A stretch of 64,000 nt of DNA from Leptospira yanagawae serovar Saopaulo str. Sao Paulo = ATCC 700523 (GCF_000332475.2 NZ_AOGX02000015.1:496001-560000); one strand, 5' to 3'. Counted from the stretch's first letter, positions 9,038-18,648 are shown. Notes: a model not told the origin generated them from the letters alone. Program-made: numbers and translations.

Positions 9038-10549
9038 CTAGGTTTCGGGAACCTCAGGAAAAATAAAATGAAATTTAGAGCCTTTTCCTGGGGTTGAATC
9101 AATTTCTAATTCGATTTCGAAATTGTCCACAATCTGTTTTACAACAAACATTCCAAGGCCAGTTCCCTTTCCTAATTCTTTCGTTGTGAAATACGGTTCG
9201 TAAATTTTTTCTAAGGTTTCCTGTGACATACCCTCTCCATCATCTGTAATGATTAGGTGGGCTTTCCTTCCTTGAAGGTATGCTTTGATTTCTATGGTTC
9301 CTATATTATTGGTGGCATCGGCAGCATTTAATAGTATATTCGACAGTAAAAGTGCAAATTGATCTGAATTCATTCGGAAAGGAATGTTTTCTTCTGATTC
9401 ACTGCGTTTGATTTGGCAGTATTTTAATTTTGCTGTTTCCTTAAACACATTTAAGACAGCCGTAATTTCAGAATTTAAATTTAATATTTCTGATTTTTCA
9501 TTTGTAGATTTCACCGATTTTCCAAGTTGTAATAGGTTGGAAGTAAGTGCCCTTAATTTTTCTGTTTGATTCAAAGTGACTTTCAGTGCTCGATCTTTTA
9601 ACATCATATCAGCGTTCTCACGGGAAGCCATTTCGACAAATCCTTGGATGGCTGTAAGGGAATTATTGATTTCGTGTCCAATGCTTGCTGCAACCACCGA
9701 CAAAAATGCCCTTCGCTCAGAGTGAATCAGTTGTTCCACCATCAATTTTTTTTGTGTCACATCACGGATCACACCTGTATAATAGGAATCCCCATCCAAA
9801 CTATAAGAACAAATAGCAATGTCTGCCAGAAATGTTGAGGAATCAGATCGTTGTAAGGTGACATCTGAAAGTTGCAAAGTTGACTTATTGGGCTCCTGAC
9901 TCAATACATTTGAAACTTGATTCATATACTTTTGCATTTTATTTTCGGTAAACAACAATCGTACATTTTGTCCAATAAGATCCAATGGCGCGTCATATCG
10001 AAACATGTCGAAACTAGACTTGTTCGCAGAAACAATGATTAATTTGTGATTGATAGTGATGACAGCATCTGATGTTGCATTTAAGATCGCCGCATTTTGT
10101 CTGTTTAAATCTAAATTTTGTGTACGAAGTGCTTTTTCTAATTTTTCAGACAACATCAATTTTTCTAAGTCTGAATCTTTTTGGTTTTTTACTTCTAATG
10201 CGCGTTTTACGACGGATAATAATTGTGTTCGATCAACTGGTTTTGATATGTATTCGTAAGCATGATAACGAATTGCTGCCTCTGCAGAAGATAAATTAGG
10301 ATTACCTGTAATGAGAATGACAGGCAAATTGATTTTTTTGTCCGCAATGAATTTAGTAAAATCGATGCCTGACATTCCCGACATTAAAATATCGGAGATG
10401 ACGATGGAAAATGATTCGCCAGATTCAATTCTATGGACAGCTTCTGTAGCTGATTCAGAAAGTTCGATTTGGTATCCTTCTCGTGATAAAACACGTTTTA
10501 AGGCAATCCGAATGTCTTCTTCATCATCGATGATTAGTATCTTATCCAT
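9038..10549 (-). CDS. Receiver-PAS-histidine kinase
   Basis: About 503 residues with a receiver first (LIIDDEEDI; phospho-acceptor in VISDILMSGMSG), then a PAS domain with its closing segment VIRDVTQKK, then a histidine kinase: H-box SIGHEINNSLTAI, N-box LSNILLNAADA, G-boxes TDDGEGM and GKGTGLGMFV. No transmembrane segment, so it is cytosolic. The ATG at 10549 is preferred; a GTG at 10558 in the same frame is possible. Either start overlaps the end of the upstream kinase gene (stop at 10542). The receiver-first order suggests it takes phosphate or a signal from another kinase, perhaps that neighbour. Confidence 0.92.
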   Translation of the reverse strand: MDKILIIDDEEDIRIALKRVLSREGYQIELSESATEAVHRIESGESFSIVISDILMSGMSGIDFTKFIADKKINLPVILITGNPNLSSAEAAIRYHAYEYISKPVDRTQLLSVVKRALEVKNQKDSDLEKLMLSEKLEKALRTQNLDLNRQNAAILNATSDAVITINHKLIIVSANKSSFDMFRYDAPLDLIGQNVRLLFTENKMQKYMNQVSNVLSQEPNKSTLQLSDVTLQRSDSSTFLADIAICSYSLDGDSYYTGVIRDVTQKKLMVEQLIHSERRAFLSVVAASIGHEINNSLTAIQGFVEMASRENADMMLKDRALKVTLNQTEKLRALTSNLLQLGKSVKSTNEKSEILNLNSEITAVLNVFKETAKLKYCQIKRSESEENIPFRMNSDQFALLLSNILLNAADATNNIGTIEIKAYLQGRKAHLIITDDGEGMSQETLEKIYEPYFTTKELGKGTGLGMFVVKQIVDNFEIELEIDSTPGKGSKFHFIFPEVPET

Positions 10550-12335
10550 TTTCGTCACTATGAGCTGGAAGAAAAATTTCTACTTTCGTTCCAACTCCTT
10601 CCTTGGTTTTCATATAAATTTCACCACCATGTTCAGCGATGATCTTTTTTGAGATTGATAATCCTAAACCCGTACCTTGTTTATTCCTTCTCGTTGTAAA
10701 CAATGGTAAAAATACCTTTTCTAATGTCTCATCATCGATTCCTGGCCCATTATCTTCTACCGAAAAAACAACCCAGTCTTTCTTTTGACTCTTAACAAAA
10801 TCAATTCCCAACTCTATTTTGGGATTCTCTCGCGGAATTTCCATTTCCGATAATGCATTGATGGCGTTCACTACACAATTGATCAACACTTGTTCGATTT
10901 CCTGCCAGCGTACGAAAATTCCGGGCAAATTAGGACCAGCATGTCGAGAGAAATGAATGTTTTTTTTCCGACAACTGACTTCTACCAATTCGCTTGTCCT
11001 CACCAAAATATAGTAAGGTGATACAAAATCTCGATTGGGACTTTCCATCCTTCCTAAATCCAATAAGGCTTTTACCAAGTCTCGGATCCTTAAGTTAGCC
11101 GATTCAATTTTTTTAAGTATATTCCTTCTTTCTATAGGATCGGTTTCATCCACGGTGATTAAATCTTCTAAGTACAATAGTGCACTTTGAAGTGGATTGT
11201 TGATCTCATGTGCAAGACCCGCAGCGATTTCTCCAATACTTGCGAATTTCATAGATTCTATGAGTTGACGATCCAAACGTTTTGCTTCCGTTATATCTGA
11301 AAATACCAACATCACTTTTTTATCATTTGGATTCAATCGTCTAACAGGAATGTACTTAATTTCAAATGTTTTTTCTTCGCCTAACAATAGAAAATCAAAT
11401 TCTGCCACTTGGATAGTTTGTGTTTTGATGGATTCTAAAAGAACTGAAGTTAGTTTTGATTTGAGTTCTAAATCGAAATAGTGAAATATATTTTCTCCGA
11501 TTTCAAATGCTAATAACTGGAATAATAAAAACTTAAAAATAGGAGCAACTTCCAATATAATTGCTTCTTGGTTTACGATCACGAATCCATTATTGATAGT
11601 AGCAAAAAATGTTCTGAGTTTATCTTCGCCATACTTAATTGTTTGTTCAGCATTTTGTATGATGGAAAGATCTAATAATAAAATCGTGATTTCCTGGTTT
11701 GTTGGATTTCCTTGATTTGTGATAAAACTTTGGAGTTGGAATTTTTGTTTTTCACCAAAACCCGATTGGATTTCTAAATTTTCTTTTATGTTTTCTTTTA
11801 ATAAATTTTGTTTTGTTTCGTCGGAAAGGGACAGGATTTCAAAAATAGATTTTTTTCGTATTTGGTCGATGTTGAGTGAGAAAAAATCCAAAAATCTTGG
11901 ATTCGCATACAAGATGTTCCCAAACGAATCGGTTTTTAAAAATGGAATTTCAAATTCATCTGTTTGTTTGAATGAATTTGATTCCGATTTCGTTTTCCAA
12001 TCTAAGTACAATACATAAATCTCTGTTGTTTCTTCAAAAAACTCTTGTAACGAGGAAAAGCGAACATTCCCAAGTATTTTTTCCTCTTTGTTTTTTTTGA
12101 AACTGACTGACGTGGGATAACTTCCATTTTGTATTTCTTTTATATAGGAGAACAAATCATTTGATTGGTCGATGATCAAATCGATGGAAAAAGGTAAGGT
12201 ATGATTGGTTTCCAAAAGGTCTTTCAAATCGTCATGACAATACAATACATTCCGGGATTTAAGATCGACGAAAAGAAATCCACTTGCGGAATGGGAAAGT
12301 AGCTGCGATAGCTTTAGAATTTTTGATTCCAACAT
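10542..12335 (-). CDS. PAS-domain sensor histidine kinase
   Basis: A 597-residue soluble sensor kinase. PAS-like regions occupy the first roughly 350 residues (for example FGNILYANPRFLDFFSLN and a second ending VFSDITEAKRL). The kinase core follows: H-box GEIAAGLAHEINNPLQ, N-box INCVVNAINAL, G1 VEDNGPGID and G2 GTGLGLSISKKI. No membrane segment is visible. It heads the operon containing the receiver-kinase and the AmgK/MurU-like genes. Its ATG lies one base from the divergent ATG of the hydrolase at 12337, so no intergenic promoter exists if both outer starts are used. No clear Shine-Dalgarno precedes the ATG. Confidence 0.92.
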   Translation of the reverse strand: MLESKILKLSQLLSHSASGFLFVDLKSRNVLYCHDDLKDLLETNHTLPFSIDLIIDQSNDLFSYIKEIQNGSYPTSVSFKKNKEEKILGNVRFSSLQEFFEETTEIYVLYLDWKTKSESNSFKQTDEFEIPFLKTDSFGNILYANPRFLDFFSLNIDQIRKKSIFEILSLSDETKQNLLKENIKENLEIQSGFGEKQKFQLQSFITNQGNPTNQEITILLLDLSIIQNAEQTIKYGEDKLRTFFATINNGFVIVNQEAIILEVAPIFKFLLFQLLAFEIGENIFHYFDLELKSKLTSVLLESIKTQTIQVAEFDFLLLGEEKTFEIKYIPVRRLNPNDKKVMLVFSDITEAKRLDRQLIESMKFASIGEIAAGLAHEINNPLQSALLYLEDLITVDETDPIERRNILKKIESANLRIRDLVKALLDLGRMESPNRDFVSPYYILVRTSELVEVSCRKKNIHFSRHAGPNLPGIFVRWQEIEQVLINCVVNAINALSEMEIPRENPKIELGIDFVKSQKKDWVVFSVEDNGPGIDDETLEKVFLPLFTTRRNKQGTGLGLSISKKIIAEHGGEIYMKTKEGVGTKVEIFLPAHSDENG

Positions 12336-12336
12336 T

Positions 12337-13206
12337 ATGATTAAACTTTTTTACCGAAGCCTTTATCGAAATTATCAGTCCCAGAGACGTAAATCAATGA
12401 AAAATATGGGTGGAATTCCCTCTTATGTCAATATGGGAGGCCACAAAATTTTCTATTGGAAATTTGGAAACGGAAATCAAAAACCGATTGTATTCTTTCA
12501 TGGCTTACTTGATGAAAGTTTTGGATTTCGACGAGTCGTCAAAGAATTGTTAAATGATGGATATCCTCTCTATGTATTTGATTTACCAGGTTATGGAAAA
12601 AGTAAATTACCTCTTGTAAAATACCTTTTCCAAATTGATGTTTGGGCCAAATTACTTTTGGAGTGTCTTGAAATTTTAAATCTGACCCATGTCTGCCTAG
12701 TTGGGCATTCTATGGGTGGACTCATATCCCAACACCTAGTATTATCCGATCCGAACAAACGGGTGGAAAAATTGATCCTACTTGCACCCGGTGGAATTCC
12801 ACATCCCGAACGCGAAAAAATGCGGAAAATTTTATTTCCCAAAACGGAACGACAAGTGGTTTTACTTTTACGTTATTTGTATGGAGAAGAGTTTCCTGAG
12901 CCTGGTTATTTGTTTCGCCATACGCTTGTTACTATTTGGAATGACAAACCAAATGAATACTTACAAGAGAATACATTACGTAGAGAAGAAGAAATTTTTT
13001 TTGGTGAAAAAATGAAAGAAATTCGAATCCCAACGTTAATTTTGGCAGGTGCCGAAGACCAAATCACACCTCCATTTATGATGGAAAAAATGAAATCTTA
13101 TATCAAAAAGAGTAAACTCGTTTGGATTCCCAAAATTCGTCATGCCATCCACTTGGAAAAACCAGATGTGGTGGCCACGAATATTAGATCCTTTTATAAA
13201 CGTTAA
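12337..13206 (+). CDS. Alpha/beta hydrolase
   Basis: Up to 289 residues of the alpha/beta hydrolase fold. The oxyanion segment PIVFFHGLLDESFGF is followed by DLPGYGKSK, the nucleophile elbow VGHSMGGLIS (serine within GHSMGG), an acid in LAGAEDQITPP and the terminal histidine in IRHAIHLEKP, so the triad is complete. The start is uncertain: ATG 12337 has no ribosome-binding site and abuts the divergent kinase start, while ATG 12397 (MKNMGGIPSY) leaves 269 residues and is preceded by AGAGA. Substrate unknown (esterase, lipase or C-C hydrolase). It ends immediately before the convergent ferredoxin gene. Confidence 0.87.
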   Translation: MIKLFYRSLYRNYQSQRRKSMKNMGGIPSYVNMGGHKIFYWKFGNGNQKPIVFFHGLLDESFGFRRVVKELLNDGYPLYVFDLPGYGKSKLPLVKYLFQIDVWAKLLLECLEILNLTHVCLVGHSMGGLISQHLVLSDPNKRVEKLILLAPGGIPHPEREKMRKILFPKTERQVVLLLRYLYGEEFPEPGYLFRHTLVTIWNDKPNEYLQENTLRREEEIFFGEKMKEIRIPTLILAGAEDQITPPFMMEKMKSYIKKSKLVWIPKIRHAIHLEKPDVVATNIRSFYKR

Positions 13207-13440
13207 TCACTCCCCATCATCCCCAATCGCGTCCACAGGGCACATAGCCATGGCAGCTTTTGCTTGTTTATCTTCCGTTGGGTTAGTTGGTTGTTTTTTG
13301 AAAAAAATGTGCGTTTCGTCCGCATTGTATTCCAAAAGGTTTGGTGCTTCTTTGACACAATCGTTACACGGAACACATGTCTGGTCGACATAGTATTTTC
13401 CTGGTACATTTTCGGGTTGTTTGATACTTTTATCTGCCAT
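13207..13440 (-). CDS. Small single-cluster 4Fe-4S ferredoxin
   Basis: A 77-residue acidic protein. Cysteines in CVPCNDC (C-x2-C-x2-C) and a fourth in AMCPVDAIGDDGE give one 4Fe-4S site, as in monocluster ferredoxins whose second site is lost. It is a soluble electron carrier; the partner is not identifiable from its neighbours. A longer open frame on the same strand (13203-13487) is a shadow without cysteine logic. It is divergent from the response regulator at 13490 with a 49-bp gap. Confidence 0.88.
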   Translation of the reverse strand: MADKSIKQPENVPGKYYVDQTCVPCNDCVKEAPNLLEYNADETHIFFKKQPTNPTEDKQAKAAMAMCPVDAIGDDGE

Positions 13441-13489
13441 ACAGTATTTTTACTTTTTAACAGACCCCCCCTTATAAAATAAAGCATAT

Positions 13490-13855
13490 ATGACGAAAAA
13501 GAACATCCTCATCGTCGAGGATGAACCATTCCTCGGACTCAATATCAAACAGAAAATCGAATCCTTCGGTTTTCATGTGATTGCAGTTGTACCATCGGGG
13601 GATGAAGCGTTCCAAATTGTTTCAGAGAAAGTACCAGATCTCATCCTGATGGATATCAATTTAGAAGGATCATTGGATGGAATTGAAACTGCTGAATCTT
13701 TGCGAGATCAGTTTTCCGTACCAGTATTGTTTTTGACAGGTTTCTTAGATGAAACATCCAAACAGAGAATCAACCAAAATCCGTCTTATGCGTATCTGAT
13801 GAAACCTTTCTCCACCGATCAATTGAAAGAAGCCGTCTCTGGATTTATGGCTTAA
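13490..13855 (+). CDS. Single-domain response regulator
   Basis: A 121-residue receiver with no output domain: acidic pair in ILIVEDEPFLG, phospho-aspartate in LILMDINLEGSLDG, threonine in LFLTGF and lysine in YLMKPFSTDQL. The insertion after the phospho-aspartate (NLEGSLDGIETA) is typical of receivers paired with PAS/HWE-type kinases. A TATAAAAT box at 13473-13480 lies only about 10 nt before the ATG and there is no Shine-Dalgarno, so the mRNA may be almost leaderless. The cognate kinase is not adjacent. Confidence 0.93.
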   Translation: MTKKNILIVEDEPFLGLNIKQKIESFGFHVIAVVPSGDEAFQIVSEKVPDLILMDINLEGSLDGIETAESLRDQFSVPVLFLTGFLDETSKQRINQNPSYAYLMKPFSTDQLKEAVSGFMA

Positions 13856-14624
13856 CCATTTCCCTTTTTTCCCAATAAATCAAAAATTCACGATTGCCAT
13901 CTGCTCCTTGGATAGGAGATTCCTTTATTCCTTTCAATCGAACATTTGGATTTACACTTTTGATGTTGCGCCAAACCGACCGAAGCGTATAACCAATATC
14001 ATGCGAGTTTTTTAAAATTCCTTTTTCGAGTTTAGAAGGGTGAACCTCAAATTGAGGTTTGAGGAGTGTGATACCTTTCCAAGTCACATTAGGAAACTTT
14101 TGAAACAAAGGTAATAAATACCCAAACACTGGGACCAGGGAGATGAAACTTAGATCCATTGTGATCCAAGTTTCATCTGAAAGCGGTTCTAATGGAAGAG
14201 TGGGTAACTCTTTTAAATGGGTTCGGTCAAAAACCACTACCTTGGGATCATTGGCAATTTTTTGAGCCAACTGTCCATAACCCACGTCTACTGCAAAAAC
14301 CTTAGAAGCTCCTTTTTCCAATAAGACCTGACAAAATCCTCCGGTTGAAGCTCCCAAATCAATACAAGTTTTCCCATCGATTTGGATTTTTTTCCAATTC
14401 TCAAATGCTCCAAGTAATTTATAGGCACCTCGGGAAACATAGGTTTTAATTTTTTCTTTTGTGCGAACTTTGTCTTTAATGGAAACGAGGCTTCCCACTT
14501 TGGAAACGATTACATCATTGATTAGAACTGATCCCGAAAGAATTAGGGACTGGGCAAATTTAATATCCTTCGCATAACCTTCGCGAACGAGGAATTCATC
14601 GAGTCTAATTTTTTCTTTCTGCAA
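13845..14624 (-). CDS. tlyA: TlyA-family rRNA methyltransferase
   Basis: A 259-residue protein with an N-terminal S4 RNA-binding domain (about 5-65, RLDEFLVREGYAKD to VSIKDKVRTK) and an FtsJ/RrmJ-type methyltransferase domain (SRGAYKLLGAFE, SAM site CIDLGASTGGF, AVDVGYGQLA). Members 2'-O-methylate cytidines in 16S/23S rRNA and were once called haemolysin A. The start overlaps the end of ispA by 20 bp, a common arrangement of these two genes; the end overlaps the convergent response regulator by 11 bp. Confidence 0.92.
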   Translation of the reverse strand: MQKEKIRLDEFLVREGYAKDIKFAQSLILSGSVLINDVIVSKVGSLVSIKDKVRTKEKIKTYVSRGAYKLLGAFENWKKIQIDGKTCIDLGASTGGFCQVLLEKGASKVFAVDVGYGQLAQKIANDPKVVVFDRTHLKELPTLPLEPLSDETWITMDLSFISLVPVFGYLLPLFQKFPNVTWKGITLLKPQFEVHPSKLEKGILKNSHDIGYTLRSVWRNIKSVNPNVRLKGIKESPIQGADGNREFLIYWEKREMVKP

Positions 14625-15528
14625 TGTACTTTGGTAAACCTAAAAAGAATTCATGGTTCAAAGAAGGAAGTTGTTTTGCAAACGATATTGCTTTGTCTAC
14701 AGATTCTTTTCGAAGTGATTTCGCTTTTTCCATTCCAAATAAACCTGGATAAGTCAATTTACCAGCTTTGGCATCTTTACCAGGAGTTTTCCCAAGTTCT
14801 GCAAAATTTCCTTCTACATCTAAGATATCATCGGTGATTTGAAACAAAAGACCAATTTCTTTCGCATAACTTGAAAGAATGGATTCTCTTTCTTTCCAAT
14901 CCAGGCGCAATCGGTTCCCTAATAAAAAGGATGATTCGATCAAGGCTCCAGTTTTTTTCTCATGGATGGAATGGAGTTTGGACTCTTTGTTGGTATCACT
15001 CGGATTTTTTTCTTCTTCGATATCTTCCATCTGCCCTTGGATCATCCCTGTCATTCCCGCTCCTTTGTGGAGGATTTGGATTAAGTCGCGAATCAAATGC
15101 AGTTCATTTGTTTCGATCATTGATAATAGATAAAAACTTAGAGAGTTGAGAGTGTCGCCTGCAAGAATGGCTGTTGCTTCATCAAATTGTTTGTGGCAGG
15201 TAGGTTTTCCTCGACGAGTGTCATCATTGTCCATGGCAGGCAAATCATCGTGGATGAGTGAGTATGTATGGATACATTCGACTGCTAAGGAAGCAAGCAA
15301 TACAGAATGATTATTCACTTCGGAAATCGAATTAGGCAAATCTTTCGAATCAAAATAGGAATTGATCACAAATATAGGTCTGATTCTTTTTCCACCAGCT
15401 TCTAAACTATATAGGCAAGCATCTGTTATGCGAGTTTTTGGAGAAAAAAGTTTTGGTGTATAGGAAGTAAAAAAAGAATCAAAAAGTTGTTTGGAGTTTT
15501 GTAGGATTTCGGTAAAGGATTTTGACAC
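14605..15528 (-). CDS. ispA: Short-chain polyprenyl diphosphate synthase (FPP synthase type)
   Basis: A 307-residue trans-prenyltransferase. It has the first Asp-rich motif HDDLPAMDNDDTRRG (residues 93-107), a Lys in AGGKRIRP near the N-terminus, and the second Asp-rich motif TDDILD near residue 230. The sequence around the first motif matches bacterial farnesyl/geranylgeranyl synthases of the IspA group. It supplies C15/C20 diphosphates for quinones, undecaprenol and carotenoids. Followed by tlyA with overlap, preceded by ndk with a 53-bp gap. Confidence 0.92.
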   Translation of the reverse strand: MSKSFTEILQNSKQLFDSFFTSYTPKLFSPKTRITDACLYSLEAGGKRIRPIFVINSYFDSKDLPNSISEVNNHSVLLASLAVECIHTYSLIHDDLPAMDNDDTRRGKPTCHKQFDEATAILAGDTLNSLSFYLLSMIETNELHLIRDLIQILHKGAGMTGMIQGQMEDIEEEKNPSDTNKESKLHSIHEKKTGALIESSFLLGNRLRLDWKERESILSSYAKEIGLLFQITDDILDVEGNFAELGKTPGKDAKAGKLTYPGLFGMEKAKSLRKESVDKAISFAKQLPSLNHEFFLGLPKYIAERKN

Positions 15529-15581
15529 GATCTTTGAGACCGGTTCATTCAGTCGAACCGATCTATTGATTGATAAGATGC

Positions 15582-15995
15582 TTAGTTTAGCTCGTAACCT
15601 TTGAAGAAAAACGCAATCTCTTGTAATGCGTTCGCAACAGAATCAGAACCGTGAACTGCATTTGCTTCCTTACTTTCAGCAAAAAGTGCTCGGATGGTTC
15701 CAGCTTTTGCTTCTTTCGGGTCAGTCGCACCAATCACATCTCTCCAGTGTGCAACAGCATTGTCTCGTTCAAGAGCACAAGCAACGATCGGACCAGATGC
15801 CATGTAAGTGCAAAGGTCATTGTAAAATGGACGAGCCGCATGGACTGCGTAAAATTGTTTTGCGTCTTCAAGGCTCAGTTTTAGGAATTTCATTCCTAGG
15901 ATTTTGAATCCTTCTTTTTCGATTCTTTGAAGGATGTCCCCGATGTGTTTGTTTTTCACTGCATCGGGTTTAAGCATGATAAAAGTTCTTTCCAT
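15582..15995 (-). CDS. ndk: Nucleoside diphosphate kinase
   Basis: A 137-residue enzyme balancing NTP pools through a phospho-histidine intermediate. The family signature NAVHGSDS places the active histidine at residue 115; the N-terminus [12 protein letters not shown] and the ARPFYNDL loop are also typical, and length is normal. It sits 42 bp after the antiporter stop in the argG-to-tlyA run. Confidence 0.97.
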
Positions 15996-16037
15996 ATCTC
16001 CAGTTGCTCGGAGAAACCGAAAAAAGCAATCGAATCT

Positions 16038-18146
16038 TTAGGTGGTTAAAAAACGTACCAATAGAAAAGAAGTGGGGAGAAGGTCCATTTTTTCGAATCC
16101 CAATTCTTCCCATACATTCAGATCGATGAGAATGAGTGAATAACCTGTGATTTGGCTTACAGCAATGGGATAAGGATTGAGATCCGTTTCTGGTTGGATG
16201 AGGTTCTCCACTTTAATTTTGTTAGATTTCATTCCCTTGAGAGAAGTGAGTTTTTGAGCAAAACCAAGGATTGGATCTTTATCCCCTTTGTAAAGGATGG
16301 CCACCTTTTCAATGGTTTCGAGCCCATTGTCTATGAGTACTCCCACAGTTGCCGGGCAGTAATTCAGAATGCCTTTGATTTTTCCTCCGGTGTAACTGCG
16401 AGAAAACAAAGGTTTTGCGGCACCTATCAAAAGGATATCCGAATGTTTGATTTTGGCAAAGTTTACAATTTCGTAAGTGACATTGTCGGTGATACGATAT
16501 TCGGTTTGGACTTGGATTCCTAAACTTGCGCCTGTTTGGCGAATTGCTTCGAAACTTGCATCTCGATACTTTCGAATTTCCTCATTGGACAACGAGTCAT
16601 TAGGTGAAATATGTAAGGCAATGATTTCTAAATTTTTCTTTTGGTTTCCGGATAGGGAAAAAGCAAATCGAACCAAACTTTTACCCATCTTTTCTTGGGC
16701 AAAGGCAACGAGGACTCGGAGTTTGCTGTCAGATGGTTTTTCCGGATAACTCGTATGAGTTGTTTTTGAAAAAAACTTTTGGATTCCATCAAGTAGTGGT
16801 CCGGTGGATAGTGTTGTCACCAGTGCCATAAGAACAAAAACGGCAAAGATTTCTGGACTTAAGATCCCAAGGTCATACCCAATATTGAGTACGACAAGTT
16901 CCATAAGGCCTCGGGTATTCATGAGTGCCCCAATGGAAAGAGAATCTTCCCAATTGGAACCAGCAATCCTTGCGGCAAAAGCACTTCCAATGAACTTTCC
17001 AACCACTGCAACAAGTAAAACCAATCCGAATACGAGCCAAAGGTGAGAACCATTGAGAAGGGTAACTTCTGTTCTGAGACCTGTGATGACAAAGAAAATC
17101 GGAAGGAATAAAATAACGGCAATGTCTTCAATTTTTTCAGCGATGAGTTTTTTTAGGTTCCCTTCTGCTGGCATGATCACTCCAGCAAGGAAGGCACCAA
17201 ACAGTGCATGGATGCCGATCACTTCGGTTGTTAATGATGATAAAAATAGAATCATCAAAATGAGAGCAACGGCTGTTCTTGTTAGGTTTTCTCTGGAAAT
17301 ATAAATGGAACCCAATCGTTTGAGAAAGGGTGCCACAAGATAAATCATGGTGAGTATGTACGCAAATGAAAGACCAATTGTGAACAGTGCCGTGTTGAGG
17401 TTACCTGCTTTGGAAATTGTGACAATGATAGCAAGAAGGATCCAAGCAGTGATATCATCGGCTGCGGCACAAGTGAGGACCATAGCCCCGAGCGGTGTCC
17501 GCGTAAGATTCCTTTCTTGCAAAATGCGAGCAAGTACAGGAAATGCGGTAATACTCATTGCAATTCCCATAAAAAGAGAAAAAGATAAAAATCCTACATT
17601 CTCAGGTGCATAGTCCGTATAAAAATAATACGCCAAAGTCATTCCCAAAAAGAAGGGAAAAATAATACTCGCATGACTGATGATAATTGCGGAATGGGCT
17701 TTGTTTTTGAGAACAGAAAGATCTAACTCCATTCCGATGATGAACATAAACAAAACCAGTCCAATTTGGCTTAAGGTACCAAGTGTTGGAAGACTGGCTG
17801 GTGGGAATAAAAATCCCATCGTTTCCGGAAAGTAATACCCAAGGAGAGATGGTCCAAGTAAAATCCCTGCCACAATTTCTCCCATCACGGAAGGTTGTTT
17901 TAATTTTCTTGTGAATAGGTATCCGACAAAACGCGCAGATCCGCAAACCACAATGATTTGAATGAAGAGTAAAGCGAGAGGGTGGTGAAATCGATTGAAG
18001 AAATTTTCTGTGTCTAGATGTTCGCTCGCTGTGACACTTAGATTTTTTGCGGTTTCCAAAACACTGCCCGCTTGGAGTAAAAAATACCCCAACGATCCAA
18101 ACAGAAGCAAAGTGAAACCGTAAAATGTAGAAGAACGAGTTTTCAT
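16038..18146 (-). CDS. CPA2-family cation/proton antiporter with C-terminal Usp-like domain
   Basis: A 702-residue membrane protein. The first TM segment (residues 8-26) is followed by a soluble stretch and then about 12 TM helices of the Kef/NhaP-like exchanger fold; TCAAADDITAWILLA marks the ion-binding aspartate pair. The C-terminal roughly 230 residues are cytosolic and resemble two universal-stress-protein-like halves (LRVLVAFAQEKMGKSLVRFA; VAILYKGDKDPILGFA). It probably exchanges Na+ or K+ for H+. No TrkA-N domain is visible, so it is not a classical KefB/C. It lies 18 bp after coaD. Confidence 0.9.
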   Translation of the reverse strand: MKTRSSTFYGFTLLLFGSLGYFLLQAGSVLETAKNLSVTASEHLDTENFFNRFHHPLALLFIQIIVVCGSARFVGYLFTRKLKQPSVMGEIVAGILLGPSLLGYYFPETMGFLFPPASLPTLGTLSQIGLVLFMFIIGMELDLSVLKNKAHSAIIISHASIIFPFFLGMTLAYYFYTDYAPENVGFLSFSLFMGIAMSITAFPVLARILQERNLTRTPLGAMVLTCAAADDITAWILLAIIVTISKAGNLNTALFTIGLSFAYILTMIYLVAPFLKRLGSIYISRENLTRTAVALILMILFLSSLTTEVIGIHALFGAFLAGVIMPAEGNLKKLIAEKIEDIAVILFLPIFFVITGLRTEVTLLNGSHLWLVFGLVLLVAVVGKFIGSAFAARIAGSNWEDSLSIGALMNTRGLMELVVLNIGYDLGILSPEIFAVFVLMALVTTLSTGPLLDGIQKFFSKTTHTSYPEKPSDSKLRVLVAFAQEKMGKSLVRFAFSLSGNQKKNLEIIALHISPNDSLSNEEIRKYRDASFEAIRQTGASLGIQVQTEYRITDNVTYEIVNFAKIKHSDILLIGAAKPLFSRSYTGGKIKGILNYCPATVGVLIDNGLETIEKVAILYKGDKDPILGFAQKLTSLKGMKSNKIKVENLIQPETDLNPYPIAVSQITGYSLILIDLNVWEELGFEKMDLLPTSFLLVRFLTT

Positions 18147-18164
18147 AGACCCTCAAGGTTCCGA

Positions 18165-18647
18165 TCAAACGGAAAATTTTTTCACAAGTGCTTCGCCGAC
18201 CACATCAGGGACTTGGTTGGATACCGCTCTGCCGTGTCTTGCTACTTCTTTGACGATTGTGGAAGACACAAAAGAGTACTCATTGTCTGCCATTAAGAAA
18301 TAAGTTTCGATTTCGGGGGCTAATTTTTTGTTCATGAGAGAAATCGCATATTCATAATCAAAATCGGTTACGGCACGAAGACCTCTAAGAATGACCCTTG
18401 AATTTTTTTCCTTACAATAATCCACGGTAAGGCCTTCAAACGAATCTATTTTGATTTTGTCCCAACCATGAAAGACTTTTCCAATCATCTCCACTCGTTC
18501 TTCAGGAGAGAAAAGGGATGTTTTTTTGGAATTGATGGCAACAGCGATGATGATCTCTTCAAAAAGAGGATGGGCACGCCGTATAATGTCTAAATGCCCA
18601 TTCGTAAATGGATCAAATGAACCTGGGTATACGGCGATATTTTTCAT
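18165..18647 (-). CDS. coaD: Phosphopantetheine adenylyltransferase
   Basis: A 160-residue enzyme transferring AMP to 4'-phosphopantetheine in coenzyme A synthesis. The nucleotidyltransferase motif [12 protein letters not shown] (7-18) includes the TxGH signature. [12 protein letters not shown] and the C-terminal [12 protein letters not shown] segment complete the family pattern. It begins 1 bp after argG and precedes the antiporter. Confidence 0.96.
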   Translation of the reverse strand: MKNIAVYPGSFDPFTNGHLDIIRRAHPLFEEIIIAVAINSKKTSLFSPEERVEMIGKVFHGWDKIKIDSFEGLTVDYCKEKNSRVILRGLRAVTDFDYEYAISLMNKKLAPEIETYFLMADNEYSFVSSTIVKEVARHGRAVSNQVPDVVGEALVKKFSV

Positions 18648-18648
18648 C

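Noticed and set aside
13203..13487. Longer minus-strand open frame covering the ferredoxin gene
   Set aside because: Wrong frame: the 77-residue frame carries the full cysteine pattern, the longer one encodes no recognisable protein.
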